A stretch of DNA of 34,415 nucleotides from Acidobacteriota bacterium (GTDB taxonomy: Bacteria > Acidobacteriota > Blastocatellia > Pyrinomonadales > Pyrinomonadaceae). The number at the start of each line of letters is the position of its first letter. Within the stretch, counting starts at the first letter, position 1. The stretch lies in assembly GCA_003222895.1 (NCBI GenBank), contig QHXI01000088.1:1-34415 (forward strand), in the 5' to 3' direction. The notes under the pieces were generated by a model, which was given only the letters and a program-made list of their open reading frames with translations, ran no database searches and was not told where the DNA came from. The translations under genes were made by a program, and so were the position numbers. This document shows, piece by piece, positions 1-7,157 of this stretch.

Positions 1-59
1 GAGACCAGCCGTCGCGCGACGCGCTCTGCTATCAAACGTGCTTGATCTTCATTACTCAC
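1..59 (-). CDS. N-terminal fragment of a BMC-operon gene (cut by window edge)
   Basis: An open frame begins with GTG at 59 and runs off the window edge, giving 19 codons that start VSNEDQARLIAERVARRLVS. There is no stop between it and the preceding shell gene, so an in-frame TTG at 74 is an alternative start. The spacing of 50-odd bases and the same strand place it in the microcompartment operon. The residues form a short amphipathic helix (L, I, V, L, V on one face), which is what N-terminal encapsulation peptides of lumen enzymes look like. In related loci this position is often held by an aldehyde dehydrogenase or a PduL-type phosphotransacylase. That identity is inference from context; too little sequence is present to assign it. 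Confidence 0.5.
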   Translation of the reverse strand, partial: MSNEDQARLIAERVARRLV

Positions 60-110
60 TTTTATGTAACGCAAGCTGGTAGCTGGCGATTCGCAAACTG
101 ATCGTTTGCG

Positions 111-395
111 CTATGCCGGGCTTTCCAAAAGATCGATGCGATCTACAACGCCAACGATGGCTGAATCGATCGCGGCGCCGGCCTTACCAGTCGCCGTCGT
201 CGAAGCGCTCCAACCTTCTTGCACGATCAGAACCGTGTCACCAACCCCGGCATCGACAGCATCCAGTGCGAGCACCGTGTGACCGGTTGTTTCGCCTTCG
301 GGGGTTATCTGTTCGCACAACATTACGCGCGCATTTTCGTAACGCTGATTTTTCTGCGTAGCGACGATGTTGCCGACAACTTTGGCTATGATCAT
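111..395 (-). CDS. BMC-P vertex protein, EutN/CcmL family (copy 3)
   Basis: A 94-residue EutN/CcmL-family protein (Pfam PF03319). Members form pentamers that cap the vertices of the icosahedral microcompartment shell. The N-terminal strand MIIAKVVGNIVAT, the central ALDAVDAGVGDTVLIV turn and the C-terminal VGVVDRID strand are the conserved elements, and the length is typical. It is the third and most divergent-positioned of three tandem EutN genes in the operon and is separated from the next one upstream by a 115-bp gap holding a long hairpin. Cargo or pore specificity cannot be read from the sequence. Family assignment is secure. Confidence 0.93.
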   Translation of the reverse strand: MIIAKVVGNIVATQKNQRYENARVMLCEQITPEGETTGHTVLALDAVDAGVGDTVLIVQEGWSASTTATGKAGAAIDSAIVGVVDRIDLLESPA

Positions 396-415
396 CTTAA
401 AGTCTGTGGCTTGTG

Positions 416-503
416 CTTCGTACTTTGTACTTTGTACTTTGGCCGCTGGGCGGGCAGGCGTTACTTTGATTAGAGATCAAAGTACAAAGCTCAAAGTACG
501 AAG
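416..503. repeat. Heptad-periodic inverted repeat (hairpin) inside BMC operon
   Basis: Left arm 416-441 is built of GTACTTT heptads; right arm 478-503 is its reverse complement with 24 of 26 positions matching, leaving a 36-nt loop. On the operon (minus) strand it would form a long stem between two EutN genes. It could slow transcription, protect mRNA or be a mobile repeat remnant; no U-tract follows, so it is not a standard terminator. Confidence 0.8.
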
Positions 504-510
504 ATCGTTC

Positions 511-786
511 TTATTCACAACAGACGTGACTATCCGAGTCTACGATTCCAATGATGGTGCAGTCCGTCGGCGTGTCCTCACGTTTGAAAGGAAAGCTTGC
601 TTCTTTTCCCCGGCACCAGAAAACCAATTCGCCGACGCCCGCTCCCGCAGCATCGACGGCAACCAGCGGCTTTCCTTGAGGCGCCAAATTCTTGTCGAGG
701 GATTGAACGACGAGAAGTTTGCGATGCCGAAGCGAATCGTTCTTGATCGTGGCCACCACTGTGCCGATTACGCGTGCAAGCTGCAT
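511..786 (-). CDS. BMC-P vertex protein, EutN/CcmL family (copy 2)
   Basis: A 91-residue EutN/CcmL pentamer-forming shell protein. The N-terminal strand MQLARVIGTVVAT, the central AVDAAGAGVGELVFW segment and the C-terminal IIGIVDSD strand match the family. It differs from its two neighbours throughout, including the segment after the N-terminal strand (DSLRHRKLLVV), and it ends in a short Cys-Cys-Glu tail not seen in the other two. It sits between two hairpin-bearing intergenic gaps (396-510 and 787-881). Presence of several BMC-P paralogues usually means they occupy different vertices or make mixed shells; which applies here cannot be told. Confidence 0.92.
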   Translation of the reverse strand: MQLARVIGTVVATIKNDSLRHRKLLVVQSLDKNLAPQGKPLVAVDAAGAGVGELVFWCRGKEASFPFKREDTPTDCTIIGIVDSDSHVCCE

Positions 787-801
787 ATAAAATCAGTTCG
801 G

Positions 802-880
802 AGTCTGGAGTGCCGAGTCTGGAGTCTAAATGCGGATATCGACATTTGAGTCTTAGACTCCAGACTTGCGACTCCAGACT
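802..880. repeat. Heptad-periodic inverted repeat running into EutN copy 1
   Basis: Left arm 802-828 (units of AGTCTGG/AGTGCCG) and right arm 854-880 pair at 24 of 27 positions around a 25-nt loop. The same 7-nt periodicity continues past 880 into the 3' end of the adjacent EutN gene, whose last codons (SPESEV) are therefore made of repeat units. The heptad sequence differs from the one at 416-503. Confidence 0.8.
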
Positions 881-881
881 C

Positions 882-1166
882 TTAGACTTCAGACTCGGGA
901 CTCATTATGTCTACTGTGTCGATCACGCCCACCACGGCTGCATCGACCGGGGCGTCTTTCATGTTTTGCGCCAGACGCGCGCTCGATCCGGCGACCACCA
1001 GCACGCGTTCATGAAAGCCCGCGCCGACGGTGTCGACAGCGACGACATAACCGCTTGTGTCGGTGCCGTCGACGTTGATTGGCCGCACGATCAGAAGTTT
1101 CTTGCCTTCCAAACGCTGGTCCTTTTGGGTCGAGACGACCGTGCCAATAATCCGGGCGATGATCAT
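882..1166 (-). CDS. BMC-P vertex protein, EutN/CcmL family (copy 1)
   Basis: A 94-residue EutN/CcmL-family shell vertex protein with the usual N-terminal strand [21 protein letters not shown], central [17 protein letters not shown] and C-terminal [10 protein letters not shown]. Its ATG overlaps the stop of the upstream BMC-H gene by four bases (ATGA at 1166-1163), so the two are probably translationally coupled, matching a need for fixed hexamer-to-pentamer stoichiometry. The last six residues are encoded by a heptad DNA repeat and probably arose from repeat invasion or extension; they lie beyond the conserved fold. Confidence 0.93.
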   Translation of the reverse strand: MIIARIIGTVVSTQKDQRLEGKKLLIVRPINVDGTDTSGYVVAVDTVGAGFHERVLVVAGSSARLAQNMKDAPVDAAVVGVIDTVDIMSPESEV

Positions 1167-1450
1167 GCCCGAGCCTGCGCGGTGATCGGCATCGCTTCAT
1201 CGACGCTGCCGTGCGGTCGCGGGATTACGTGCACGCTGACCAACTCGCCGACTCGACGCGCGGCTGCTGCGCCCGCGTCCGTTGCTGCTTTGACGGCCGC
1301 CACATCACCACGAACGATCGCGGTCACAAATCCCGCGCCAATCTTTTCATAACCAATCAGGGTTACGTTCGCCGCCTTGACCATTGCATCAGCGGCTTCG
1401 ATCATCGCCACCAGGCCTTTTGTTTCCACCATTCCAAGTGCTTCTTGCAT
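1163..1450 (-). CDS. BMC-H hexameric shell protein (BMC domain)
   Basis: A 95-residue single-BMC-domain protein (PF00936), the hexamer that tiles the facets of a microcompartment. Diagnostic features are the start [20 protein letters not shown], the [22 protein letters not shown] strand-helix region, the helix [19 protein letters not shown] and the terminal strand [18 protein letters not shown]. This is the PduA/CcmK-like order without circular permutation. The pore loop is expected just after the second strand region. It is the only BMC-H gene visible, so either it forms the whole facet or other shell genes lie beyond the window. It follows the aldolase after an 84-bp gap. Confidence 0.96.
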   Translation of the reverse strand: MQEALGMVETKGLVAMIEAADAMVKAANVTLIGYEKIGAGFVTAIVRGDVAAVKAATDAGAAAARRVGELVSVHVIPRPHGSVDEAMPITAQARA

Positions 1451-1481
1451 TCAGTTTCTCCCGTGAGAAGTATTATTAGTA

Positions 1482-1521
1482 AATCGTAAATAGAATAGCA
1501 CGCTTAGTTCTGTTTACGATT
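1482..1521. repeat. Short degenerate inverted repeat between aldolase and BMC-H
   Basis: Arms 1482-1492 and 1511-1521 pair at 10 of 11 positions. The surrounding bases (GTAAATC GTAAATA) hint at the same heptad periodicity seen in the next two gaps of the operon, but here it is eroded. Weak on its own; listed because every larger gap of this operon carries such a structure. Confidence 0.4.
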
Positions 1522-1534
1522 GATGATTAGCCAT

Positions 1535-2350
1535 TCATCGCTCACTCAGTCGCGCCGCCTGGCTGAGGAGTTCAACCAACTCTTCCCTGCTGAGCGAAAC
1601 CCTCCCCGATCCATTTGTGGCGGAATACGAGCGCGGCGTCGGTCGATCCCCGGTCGGACACGACAACCTCGTCTCATGCAAATATCCGCAAGCCTGGCAA
1701 CGCGCGCCTTCATCCAGATAGCCCGCTGATTCGCGCACGTTGATTAGTTTCTCAATCGCATCCGGTGAAAGATTCCGCGAGCCACCAAGCACGCGCGAAA
1801 GAATCGCAATCTTCGCTGTGTGTTCCAGCGTTTCCAGACGATCCCAGGCCTGCCAGAGATCGGACCCGTACGCTACCGCGCCGTGATTCGCCATCAGCAG
1901 CGCATTGTGGTGCTTTACCAAAGGCCGCATGGCGTCGCTTAACTCGTCAGTAGATGGAGTTCCGTATTCCGCGAGCGGAACACAACCAAGCGTGAGAATG
2001 ACTTCCGAAAGGATCGGCTGATCGATTGGCAGTCCCGCAACTGCGAAGGCAGTTCCGTGGGGCGGATGTGCGTGACAGACAGCCTTCACATCCGGCCGCT
2101 CGCGATAAATCAAAAGGTGCATCGCCAACTCGCTCGATGCCCGTCGATCGTTAAGCGATCGTCCTTCAAGATCAGTAACGGCAATCGAGTCTTCCGTCAT
2201 TCGGCCTTTGCAGGTCATGGTCGGCGTCGCCAGCACTCGCCCATCACCAAGCTGGACACTGACATTGCCGTCCGACGAAACGACGTAGCTGCGCTCGTAC
2301 ATGAGGTGGCAGATTTCGATCAGGTCGCGCCGTGCGGTTTGTTCGTCCAT
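1535..2350 (-). CDS. Class II (fuculose/rhamnulose-phosphate-type) aldolase with C-terminal encapsulation helix
   Basis: A 271-residue zinc-dependent class II aldolase (FucA/AraD family, PF00596). The zinc and catalytic residues align with FucA: Glu74 in SSELAMH, His93 and His95 in CHAH, and His156 in MANHG. The family fold ends near residue 210; about 60 extra residues follow. They contain CQACG and a further Cys at 231, then a linker and an amphipathic helix, residues 252-268 (SLSREELVELLSQAARL), which has the form of an encapsulation peptide. By family knowledge it would split a deoxysugar phosphate into DHAP and lactaldehyde inside the shell, as in PVM-type compartments. The gene starts 13 bases after rex stops and precedes the shell genes. 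The exact substrate is inferred. Confidence 0.88.
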   Translation of the reverse strand: MDEQTARRDLIEICHLMYERSYVVSSDGNVSVQLGDGRVLATPTMTCKGRMTEDSIAVTDLEGRSLNDRRASSELAMHLLIYRERPDVKAVCHAHPPHGTAFAVAGLPIDQPILSEVILTLGCVPLAEYGTPSTDELSDAMRPLVKHHNALLMANHGAVAYGSDLWQAWDRLETLEHTAKIAILSRVLGGSRNLSPDAIEKLINVRESAGYLDEGARCQACGYLHETRLSCPTGDRPTPRSYSATNGSGRVSLSREELVELLSQAARLSER

Positions 2351-2363
2351 TTAGAAGATCACT

Positions 2364-3074
2364 TCAGAGGGTTGTTTGATCAGCTTGAGTTATCTCGGCT
2401 CGCGAGGCCGGCACGCCGTTTCCATTTGTCACCAGCGCCGACGAAGGTTGCGCAAGGAAATATGAAAGCGATTCGAGTGAAGTTGTCAGATCGACGGTCC
2501 TCACCTTCACGCCCAGCCGAGCCTTCAACGGCGCCGGCGCAAAATTAAGAATGGCCTTCACGCCCGCCGCCATCACTTGATTGAGCACGCGTTGTGCGGC
2601 TCGGGCGGGAACCGCGATTACGGCGACGTCGATTTGTTCGTCGCGAACGACCTTCGCGATCTTCTTCGCGTCAAAAACAGGAATTCGATCGTGCCCGACG
2701 TGTTCGCCAACCTTGTTCGGATCGTTATCAAATAAGGCAACAACACTGAAGTTCGATTTCGACAGGCCGTTGTAATTCGCCAGCGCGGTTCCGAGTCTTC
2801 CGGCACCGATGATGCCGACCCGATGCGGCTTGTCGAGTCCGAGAATCTTAGTCAGGTCCGCTCGCAAATCTTCGATGTAATAGCCGGTGCCGCGCACGCC
2901 GAACTCGCCAAAGTACCCGAGGTCTTTTCTTATCTGTGCGGAATTAAGATTGAATTGTTCGGCCAGCTCTTGCGACGAGACCGTCTTGATTCCGGCCGCC
3001 GCCAATTCATTAAGACAGCGCAAATACACGCTTAGCCGGTTCGTGGTTAATTCAGAAATCTTTTCTCTCTTCAT
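2364..3074 (-). CDS. rex: Redox-sensing transcriptional repressor Rex
   Basis: A 236-residue Rex repressor. The N-terminal winged helix begins MKREKISELTTNRLSVYLRC and carries the DNA-reading segment QIRKDLGYFGEFGVRGTGYYI. The Rossmann domain shows GIIGAGRLGTALANY, and a C-terminal segment follows with the LNFAP motif. Rex represses respiratory and fermentative genes and leaves DNA when NADH/NAD+ rises. I chose the ATG at 3074 because the family starts there; a TTG at 3086 is possible. A TATACT box at 3093-3088 would give a very short leader, without a good -35. As first gene of the operon it likely regulates the microcompartment and itself. A half-matching TTTG-N10-CAAA palindrome lies near 3132-3150 but is weak. 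Confidence 0.95.
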   Translation of the reverse strand: MKREKISELTTNRLSVYLRCLNELAAAGIKTVSSQELAEQFNLNSAQIRKDLGYFGEFGVRGTGYYIEDLRADLTKILGLDKPHRVGIIGAGRLGTALANYNGLSKSNFSVVALFDNDPNKVGEHVGHDRIPVFDAKKIAKVVRDEQIDVAVIAVPARAAQRVLNQVMAAGVKAILNFAPAPLKARLGVKVRTVDLTTSLESLSYFLAQPSSALVTNGNGVPASRAEITQADQTTL

Positions 3075-3180
3075 GGCGAACGACAAAAGTATAACGCCGA
3101 AGCAGCGAAGCGAGAAGTGACAGGTTTGCGATTGAAAACAAATTTACGCGATAATCCGCGCGCGTTAACGACTTTATTCC

Positions 3181-3258
3181 CCGCCCTCTGGGAGGGGACG
3201 AAGGGGAGGGCTTGGCGCGCGTAGTACCCTCACCCTTCCCTCTCCCAGCGGGAGAGGG
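3181..3258. repeat. GC-rich palindromic intergenic repeat (family A, copy 1)
   Basis: The core at 3238-3258 is a perfect 9-bp stem CCCTCTCCC / GGGAGAGGG with loop AGC, preceded by CCCTCACCCTT. The bases from 3181 form a partial companion hairpin (CCCTCTGGGAGGGG). The same core, in reverse orientation, occurs at 28997-29017 and a degraded one at 20421-20455. It lies in the divergent rex-ruvA gap and artificially extends the ruvA reading frame upstream. Confidence 0.85.
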
Positions 3259-3283
3259 CACAGAAGGTCGCCCGCGAACCAAA

Positions 3284-3910
3284 ATGATCGCACATCTTTC
3301 GGGAACACTTCTTTCAAAACAAGCGACGTCGGCGATCGTCGACGTGGGCGGCGTTGGCTATGAAGTCGCGATTCCGCTTTCGACGTTTTATGAATTGGGC
3401 GAAGCAGGATCGGCGGTGCAACTTCGCGTTTATACCCACGTCAGCCAGGATGCGATTCGTCTTTATGGATTTAAGACAGTTCGCGAGCGCGAATTGTTTC
3501 TTCAATTGATCTCGGTCAGCGGCGTCGGTCCGAGTCTTGCGATCAAGTTGCTGTCGGGAATGAACGCCGACGAGATGATCGCGTCGATTCGCACAAATAA
3601 TCTCGTACGGCTGGTGGCTATTCCCGGCGTTGGCCGAAAGACCGCAGAACGTTTGGTCGTCGATCTGCGCGACAAGATCGCAGCGCTTTCGTCGCCGGCC
3701 ATGGAAGAAGAATTTGCCGCGAAAGCCGCGGGCGCGGGAGTTGCTCCCACCCCGGATACCATGCGCGACGATGCTATGTCAGCGCTCTCGAATCTCGGAT
3801 ATCAGAAAGCTGCTGCGGAAAAAGCCGTCAAGAACGCGATCGATGAAGGCGGCGAACTTTCGGTCGAGTTGGTTCTGCGCCGGAGTTTGCGATCGTTGGC
3901 AAAGGCCTAG
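3284..3910 (+). CDS. ruvA: Holliday junction branch migration protein RuvA
   Basis: A 208-residue RuvA. The OB fold starts [12 protein letters not shown] and includes [10 protein letters not shown]; two helix-hairpin-helix motifs are seen as [16 protein letters not shown] and [17 protein letters not shown]; the C-terminal domain III that contacts RuvB is [17 protein letters not shown]. It holds the four-way junction and loads RuvB. The frame is open to 3212, but that part is translated intergenic repeat, so the ATG at 3284, where the family begins, is used. No good ribosome-binding site is visible. ruvB follows 40 bases later; ruvC is not in the window. Confidence 0.97.
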   Translation: MIAHLSGTLLSKQATSAIVDVGGVGYEVAIPLSTFYELGEAGSAVQLRVYTHVSQDAIRLYGFKTVRERELFLQLISVSGVGPSLAIKLLSGMNADEMIASIRTNNLVRLVAIPGVGRKTAERLVVDLRDKIAALSSPAMEEEFAAKAAGAGVAPTPDTMRDDAMSALSNLGYQKAAAEKAVKNAIDEGGELSVELVLRRSLRSLAKA

Positions 3911-3950
3911 GCCTTCGAATCACTCCCTGCATTCACAATTCAACTTGAAC

Positions 3951-4991
3951 ATGCCGAAAGCAACCCAAGCAGCCGAAGCCTTGCAAGCGACACCTACCGA
4001 TGAAGATCGGCAATTCGATCTTTCTTTGCGCCCGTCGCGTCTGGCTGAGTACATCGGACAGACCAAAGCCAAAGAAAACCTGCGTATCTATATCACCGCT
4101 GCGCGCAAGCGGCGCGAGGCGCTGGATCACGTTCTGCTAACGGGTCCGCCGGGATTAGGCAAGACGACGCTGGCGCACATCGTCGCCAACGAAATGGGCG
4201 CCCAATTGAAATCAACCTCGGGGCCGGCGATTGAAAAGACGGGGGACGTTGCTGCGCTGTTGACGAACTTGCAGGAAGGCGACGTGCTTTTCATCGACGA
4301 GATTCATCGACTGTTGCCGGCTTTGGAAGAAAAGCTTTATCCGGCCATGGAAGATTTCAGTCTTGATTTATTGATCGGTCAGGGACCGGGCGCGCGCTCG
4401 ATCAAACTCGAATTGCCCAAGTTCACCTTGGTTGGGGCGACGACCCGACAGGGTTTGATTACAGCGCCGCTGCGTGGCCGATTCGGAATCAATTTTCATC
4501 TGGACTTTTATCCTCCGGAAGACTTGGAGACAATCTGCAAGCGTTCGGCAACCATCTTGAATGTCGAACTTGACGCCGGCGGCGCCCACGAAATCGCTCG
4601 CCGATCCCGAGGCACGCCGCGCATCGTGAATCGCTTGCTGCGGCGCGTGCGTGATTACGCGGAAGTCGATTACGACGGCAGGATCACGCACGAGGTGGCG
4701 AATGACGCGCTTAATCGGATGGAGGTCGACACGTACGGCCTCGACGAAATGGATCGAAAGTTATTGACGACGATCATCGAGAAGTTTGAAGGCGGGCCAG
4801 TCGGCGTGGGAACTTTGTCGGCGGCGATTCATGAAGAGAAAGATTCAATCGAAGAAATCATCGAGCCATACTTAATTCAAATTGGCTTCCTGAATCGCAC
4901 TCCGCGCGGGCGCATGGCGACCCAACGCGCCTATCAACACTTTGGATTGAAAACAGGGCAGCAAAAGCCAAGCTTGTTTGATTCGCAGTAG
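3951..4991 (+). CDS. ruvB: Holliday junction branch migration ATPase RuvB
   Basis: A 346-residue AAA+ motor that drives branch migration with RuvA. Seen in order: the family-typical entry [19 protein letters not shown], Walker [12 protein letters not shown], Walker [10 protein letters not shown], sensor [20 protein letters not shown] with the arginine finger, sensor II around [13 protein letters not shown], and the C-terminal winged helix ending in [14 protein letters not shown]. The ATG at 3951 fits the usual RuvB length; the open frame reaches further upstream only in the shadow of ruvA. It is presumably co-transcribed with ruvA and followed by a double hairpin at 4994-5050. Confidence 0.98.
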   Translation: MPKATQAAEALQATPTDEDRQFDLSLRPSRLAEYIGQTKAKENLRIYITAARKRREALDHVLLTGPPGLGKTTLAHIVANEMGAQLKSTSGPAIEKTGDVAALLTNLQEGDVLFIDEIHRLLPALEEKLYPAMEDFSLDLLIGQGPGARSIKLELPKFTLVGATTRQGLITAPLRGRFGINFHLDFYPPEDLETICKRSATILNVELDAGGAHEIARRSRGTPRIVNRLLRRVRDYAEVDYDGRITHEVANDALNRMEVDTYGLDEMDRKLLTTIIEKFEGGPVGVGTLSAAIHEEKDSIEEIIEPYLIQIGFLNRTPRGRMATQRAYQHFGLKTGQQKPSLFDSQ

Positions 4992-4993
4992 CC

Positions 4994-5050
4994 GTTTAGC
5001 GGCGGGCTACTGCCCGCCGGGATGCGCGGGCGGTTAGCCCGCGCCTAAAC
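4994..5050. repeat. Double-hairpin REP/BIME-like element after ruvB
   Basis: Two back-to-back hairpins: 5001-5018 (7-bp stem GGCGGGC/GCCCGCC, loop TACT) and 5024-5044 (8-bp stem GCGCGGGC/GCCCGCGC, loop GGTTA). They are framed by GTTTAG (4994-4999) and its complement CTAAAC (5045-5050). This resembles paired REP units. It may also stabilise or end the ruvAB message, but no T-run follows. Confidence 0.8.
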
Positions 5051-5079
5051 AAATCGGAAGTCGCAGTTTGCGCTAAATC

Positions 5080-5997
5080 ATGCCACGACGTATTTCCCGC
5101 CATTCATTTGGAGTTAAGAATCGTTCGCCATGGCGACGCATGCTGGGCGACGCAGTTCATCATTTTCACGAAAACGATTTGTTCGCGTCGGCTGCGGCGA
5201 TGAGTTATTTCGGCTTGATGACTCTGTTCCCTGCTCTACTGCTGCTACTGGCATTAAGCAACAAGATCGCCGCCGGCAATCAAATGATCTCGCACGTCGT
5301 GCAGGTGTATCCCGGCTCGACGCAATTCCTTCGCGACACGATTCGATCGCTTTCGGCGATCAGCCCCGGCGTTATGATCACCTGCGCCATCGTAGTCTTG
5401 TGGGCCGGCTCGTGGGTCTTCGCCATCGTCGAGCGCGCTCTGAACAGAATTTGGGGGACGACACATCGCACCTTTGTTCATGGCCGGTTGCTGACGCTGG
5501 GCATGATCGGATTTATCGGATTGTTGCTGTCGGCCTCGGTATTGCTCACGTCGATCCTCGTTTATATGCAGGAAATCGCCGGCCGCCTGTCGCCACATCA
5601 ACTCGAACATTATCCACTGCTATTGTCCGTCGGTAGTTTGGTCTGGCAGGTCGTCTTCGCGCTGGTCAGTCTATTAGTAACGTTCGCGTTGTTCTCGATC
5701 GTTTATCGATTCATGCCAAACGCGTACGTGACGTTGCGCGACACGGTTCCCGGGGCGTTGATCGGCAGCCTCCTTTGGGAAGCCGCGAAATACATCTTCG
5801 CGTGGAGCCTGAATTATTTTAACTACGAACAGATTTATGGCTCGGTCGGCGCCGTCGTCGCGGTGCTTACGTGGGGCTACGTCTCAAGCCTGGTCCTGCT
5901 ATTCGGCGCGCAGCTGACCGGCGTTTTTCATCGCGAGCACATGGAGCATCCCGTCCCTGCGCCTGGAATTAACGTCCCCTCCGCATCCTATTCGTAA
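5080..5997 (+). CDS. yihY: YihY/BrkB-family inner membrane protein
   Basis: A 305-residue integral membrane protein of the YihY/virulence factor BrkB family (PF03631). It has a short basic N-terminus and about six transmembrane segments, among them MSYFGLMTLFPALLLLLAL, VMITCAIVVLWAGSWVFAI, LTLGMIGFIGLLLSASVLL and VVAVLTWGYVSSLVLLFGA. Family marks are HFHENDLFASAAAMSYFGL, the RALNRIWGT segment and the YRFMPNAYVTLRDTVPGALIGSLLWEAAKY stretch near the C-terminal third. The family was once called RNase BN; that activity was shown to belong to another protein, and its true function is not settled. It lies between ruvB and queA on the same strand with gaps of 88 and 37 bases. Confidence 0.93.
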   Translation: MPRRISRHSFGVKNRSPWRRMLGDAVHHFHENDLFASAAAMSYFGLMTLFPALLLLLALSNKIAAGNQMISHVVQVYPGSTQFLRDTIRSLSAISPGVMITCAIVVLWAGSWVFAIVERALNRIWGTTHRTFVHGRLLTLGMIGFIGLLLSASVLLTSILVYMQEIAGRLSPHQLEHYPLLLSVGSLVWQVVFALVSLLVTFALFSIVYRFMPNAYVTLRDTVPGALIGSLLWEAAKYIFAWSLNYFNYEQIYGSVGAVVAVLTWGYVSSLVLLFGAQLTGVFHREHMEHPVPAPGINVPSASYS

Positions 5998-6034
5998 GTT
6001 TCTTCGCTCTTGCTTCGGCGCTTGATTTCTCGCG

Positions 6035-7072
6035 ATGCGCATCTCCGACTTCGATTACGAGCTTCCGCAAGAGTTGATCGCTCAGCAACCGCTGAATGAG
6101 CGTGACGCTTCGCGCATGCTGCTGGTGGATCGGGCAGCGCAAACGTGGCGCGATTCTGAATTCATATCGCTGCCTGATCTGTTGACGGCAGGAGACGTTT
6201 TAGTAATTAACAACACGCGGGTGTTTTCGGCTCGATTGCATGGCCAGCGAAAATCGTCCGGGGGCACGGTGGAGCTATTGCTGCTGCGCGGAGTAGGAGG
6301 CAACGTTTGGGAAGCGTTGACGCGACCGGCTCGACGTCTGCAGACCGGGGCGCAGATCGATTTCGCAGGTGCGGCGATGTCCGCCGAGGTAATTGAGGAA
6401 TTGCCGAATGGCGCTCGCTTGATCAAATTCGAAGCAAACGAACCACTTGAAAACGTGTTCGATAGAATCGGCGAGACTCCGCTTCCGCCTTATATCAGGC
6501 GCGAGGCAGCAGAGTCAGAGAATGACCGCGATCGATATCAAACAATCTATGCGAAGGATCGCGGCGCTATTGCCGCGCCAACGGCAGGCCTACACTTCAC
6601 TCCGGCCGTGCTCGAACGAATCAGAGCACGCGGAATTCAAGTCGTCGAAGTAACTCTGCACGTCGGTTACGGAACTTTTGAACCTGTCCGGGTCGATGAC
6701 ATCGCTGAACACAGAGTCGCCGCCGAATGGTTTTCAATTGACGAAAGTGCGGCGCAAGAAATCAATGCCGCCCGCTGCCGTAGTTCCCATGTAATTGCCG
6801 TGGGGACGACAACGACGCGCGCGTTGGAATCGGCGGCCACATCAAACCGCGAAGTAAAAGCCGGCTCGGGTTTTGCAAATCTTACGATCGTGCCCGGATA
6901 TCAATTCAAAGTCGTCGACAGACTGTTAACCAATTTCCATCTGCCGCGGTCTTCACTGCTGATGCTTGTTTCTGCTTTCGCGGGTCGCGATTTCATGCTG
7001 GCCACGTACCGGCACGCAGTGAACGAACGTTATCGCTTTTACAGCTATGGCGATTGCATGTTGATAATGTGA
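6035..7072 (+). CDS. queA: S-adenosylmethionine:tRNA ribosyltransferase-isomerase QueA
   Basis: A 345-residue QueA that converts 7-aminomethyl-7-deazaguanine in the wobble position of tRNA to epoxyqueuosine, using SAM as ribosyl donor. Signature segments are the start MRISDFDYELPQELIAQQPL, VLVINNTRVFSARL, PLPPYIRR, the tyrosine-alanine region QTIYAKDRGAIAAPTAGLHFT, VTLHVGYGTFEPVR, and FHLPRSSLLMLVSAFAG near the C-terminus. Length is normal. Other queuosine genes are not in the window, so substrate supply comes from elsewhere. ruvAB-queA linkage occurs in many bacteria, which agrees with this order. Confidence 0.97.
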   Translation: MRISDFDYELPQELIAQQPLNERDASRMLLVDRAAQTWRDSEFISLPDLLTAGDVLVINNTRVFSARLHGQRKSSGGTVELLLLRGVGGNVWEALTRPARRLQTGAQIDFAGAAMSAEVIEELPNGARLIKFEANEPLENVFDRIGETPLPPYIRREAAESENDRDRYQTIYAKDRGAIAAPTAGLHFTPAVLERIRARGIQVVEVTLHVGYGTFEPVRVDDIAEHRVAAEWFSIDESAAQEINAARCRSSHVIAVGTTTTRALESAATSNREVKAGSGFANLTIVPGYQFKVVDRLLTNFHLPRSSLLMLVSAFAGRDFMLATYRHAVNERYRFYSYGDCMLIM

Positions 7073-7087
7073 TTTGTGTTTGCGAAC

Positions 7088-7118
7088 TTGAAAGCGACGG
7101 TGGGTGACAGGCTATAAT
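7088..7118 (+). promoter_or_regulatory. Candidate promoter for the GNAT gene
   Basis: TTGAAA at 7088-7093 and a perfect TATAAT at 7113-7118, 19 bases apart, lie 40 bases before the ATG at 7158. The spacer is longer than the best 17, so strength is uncertain. Confidence 0.4.
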
Positions 7119-7157
7119 CTGCGCCACGCTTTATTTCCGCTGACGGGCGATTGGGGT

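Noticed and set aside
416-880. CRISPR array
   Set aside because: The units are 7 bases, arranged as inverted arms, without regular spacers and with no cas genes nearby.
2057-2548. 163-codon frame on the plus strand
   Set aside because: It is antisense to the aldolase and rex, whose protein motifs are unmistakable.
3132-3150. Rex operator upstream of rex
   Set aside because: Only TTTG-N10-CAAA matches; the inner TGA/TCA positions of the Rex consensus are not met, so it is mentioned but not called.
3212-3283. N-terminal extension of RuvA by 24 residues
   Set aside because: It is translated palindromic repeat DNA, and the RuvA family begins at the ATG at 3284.
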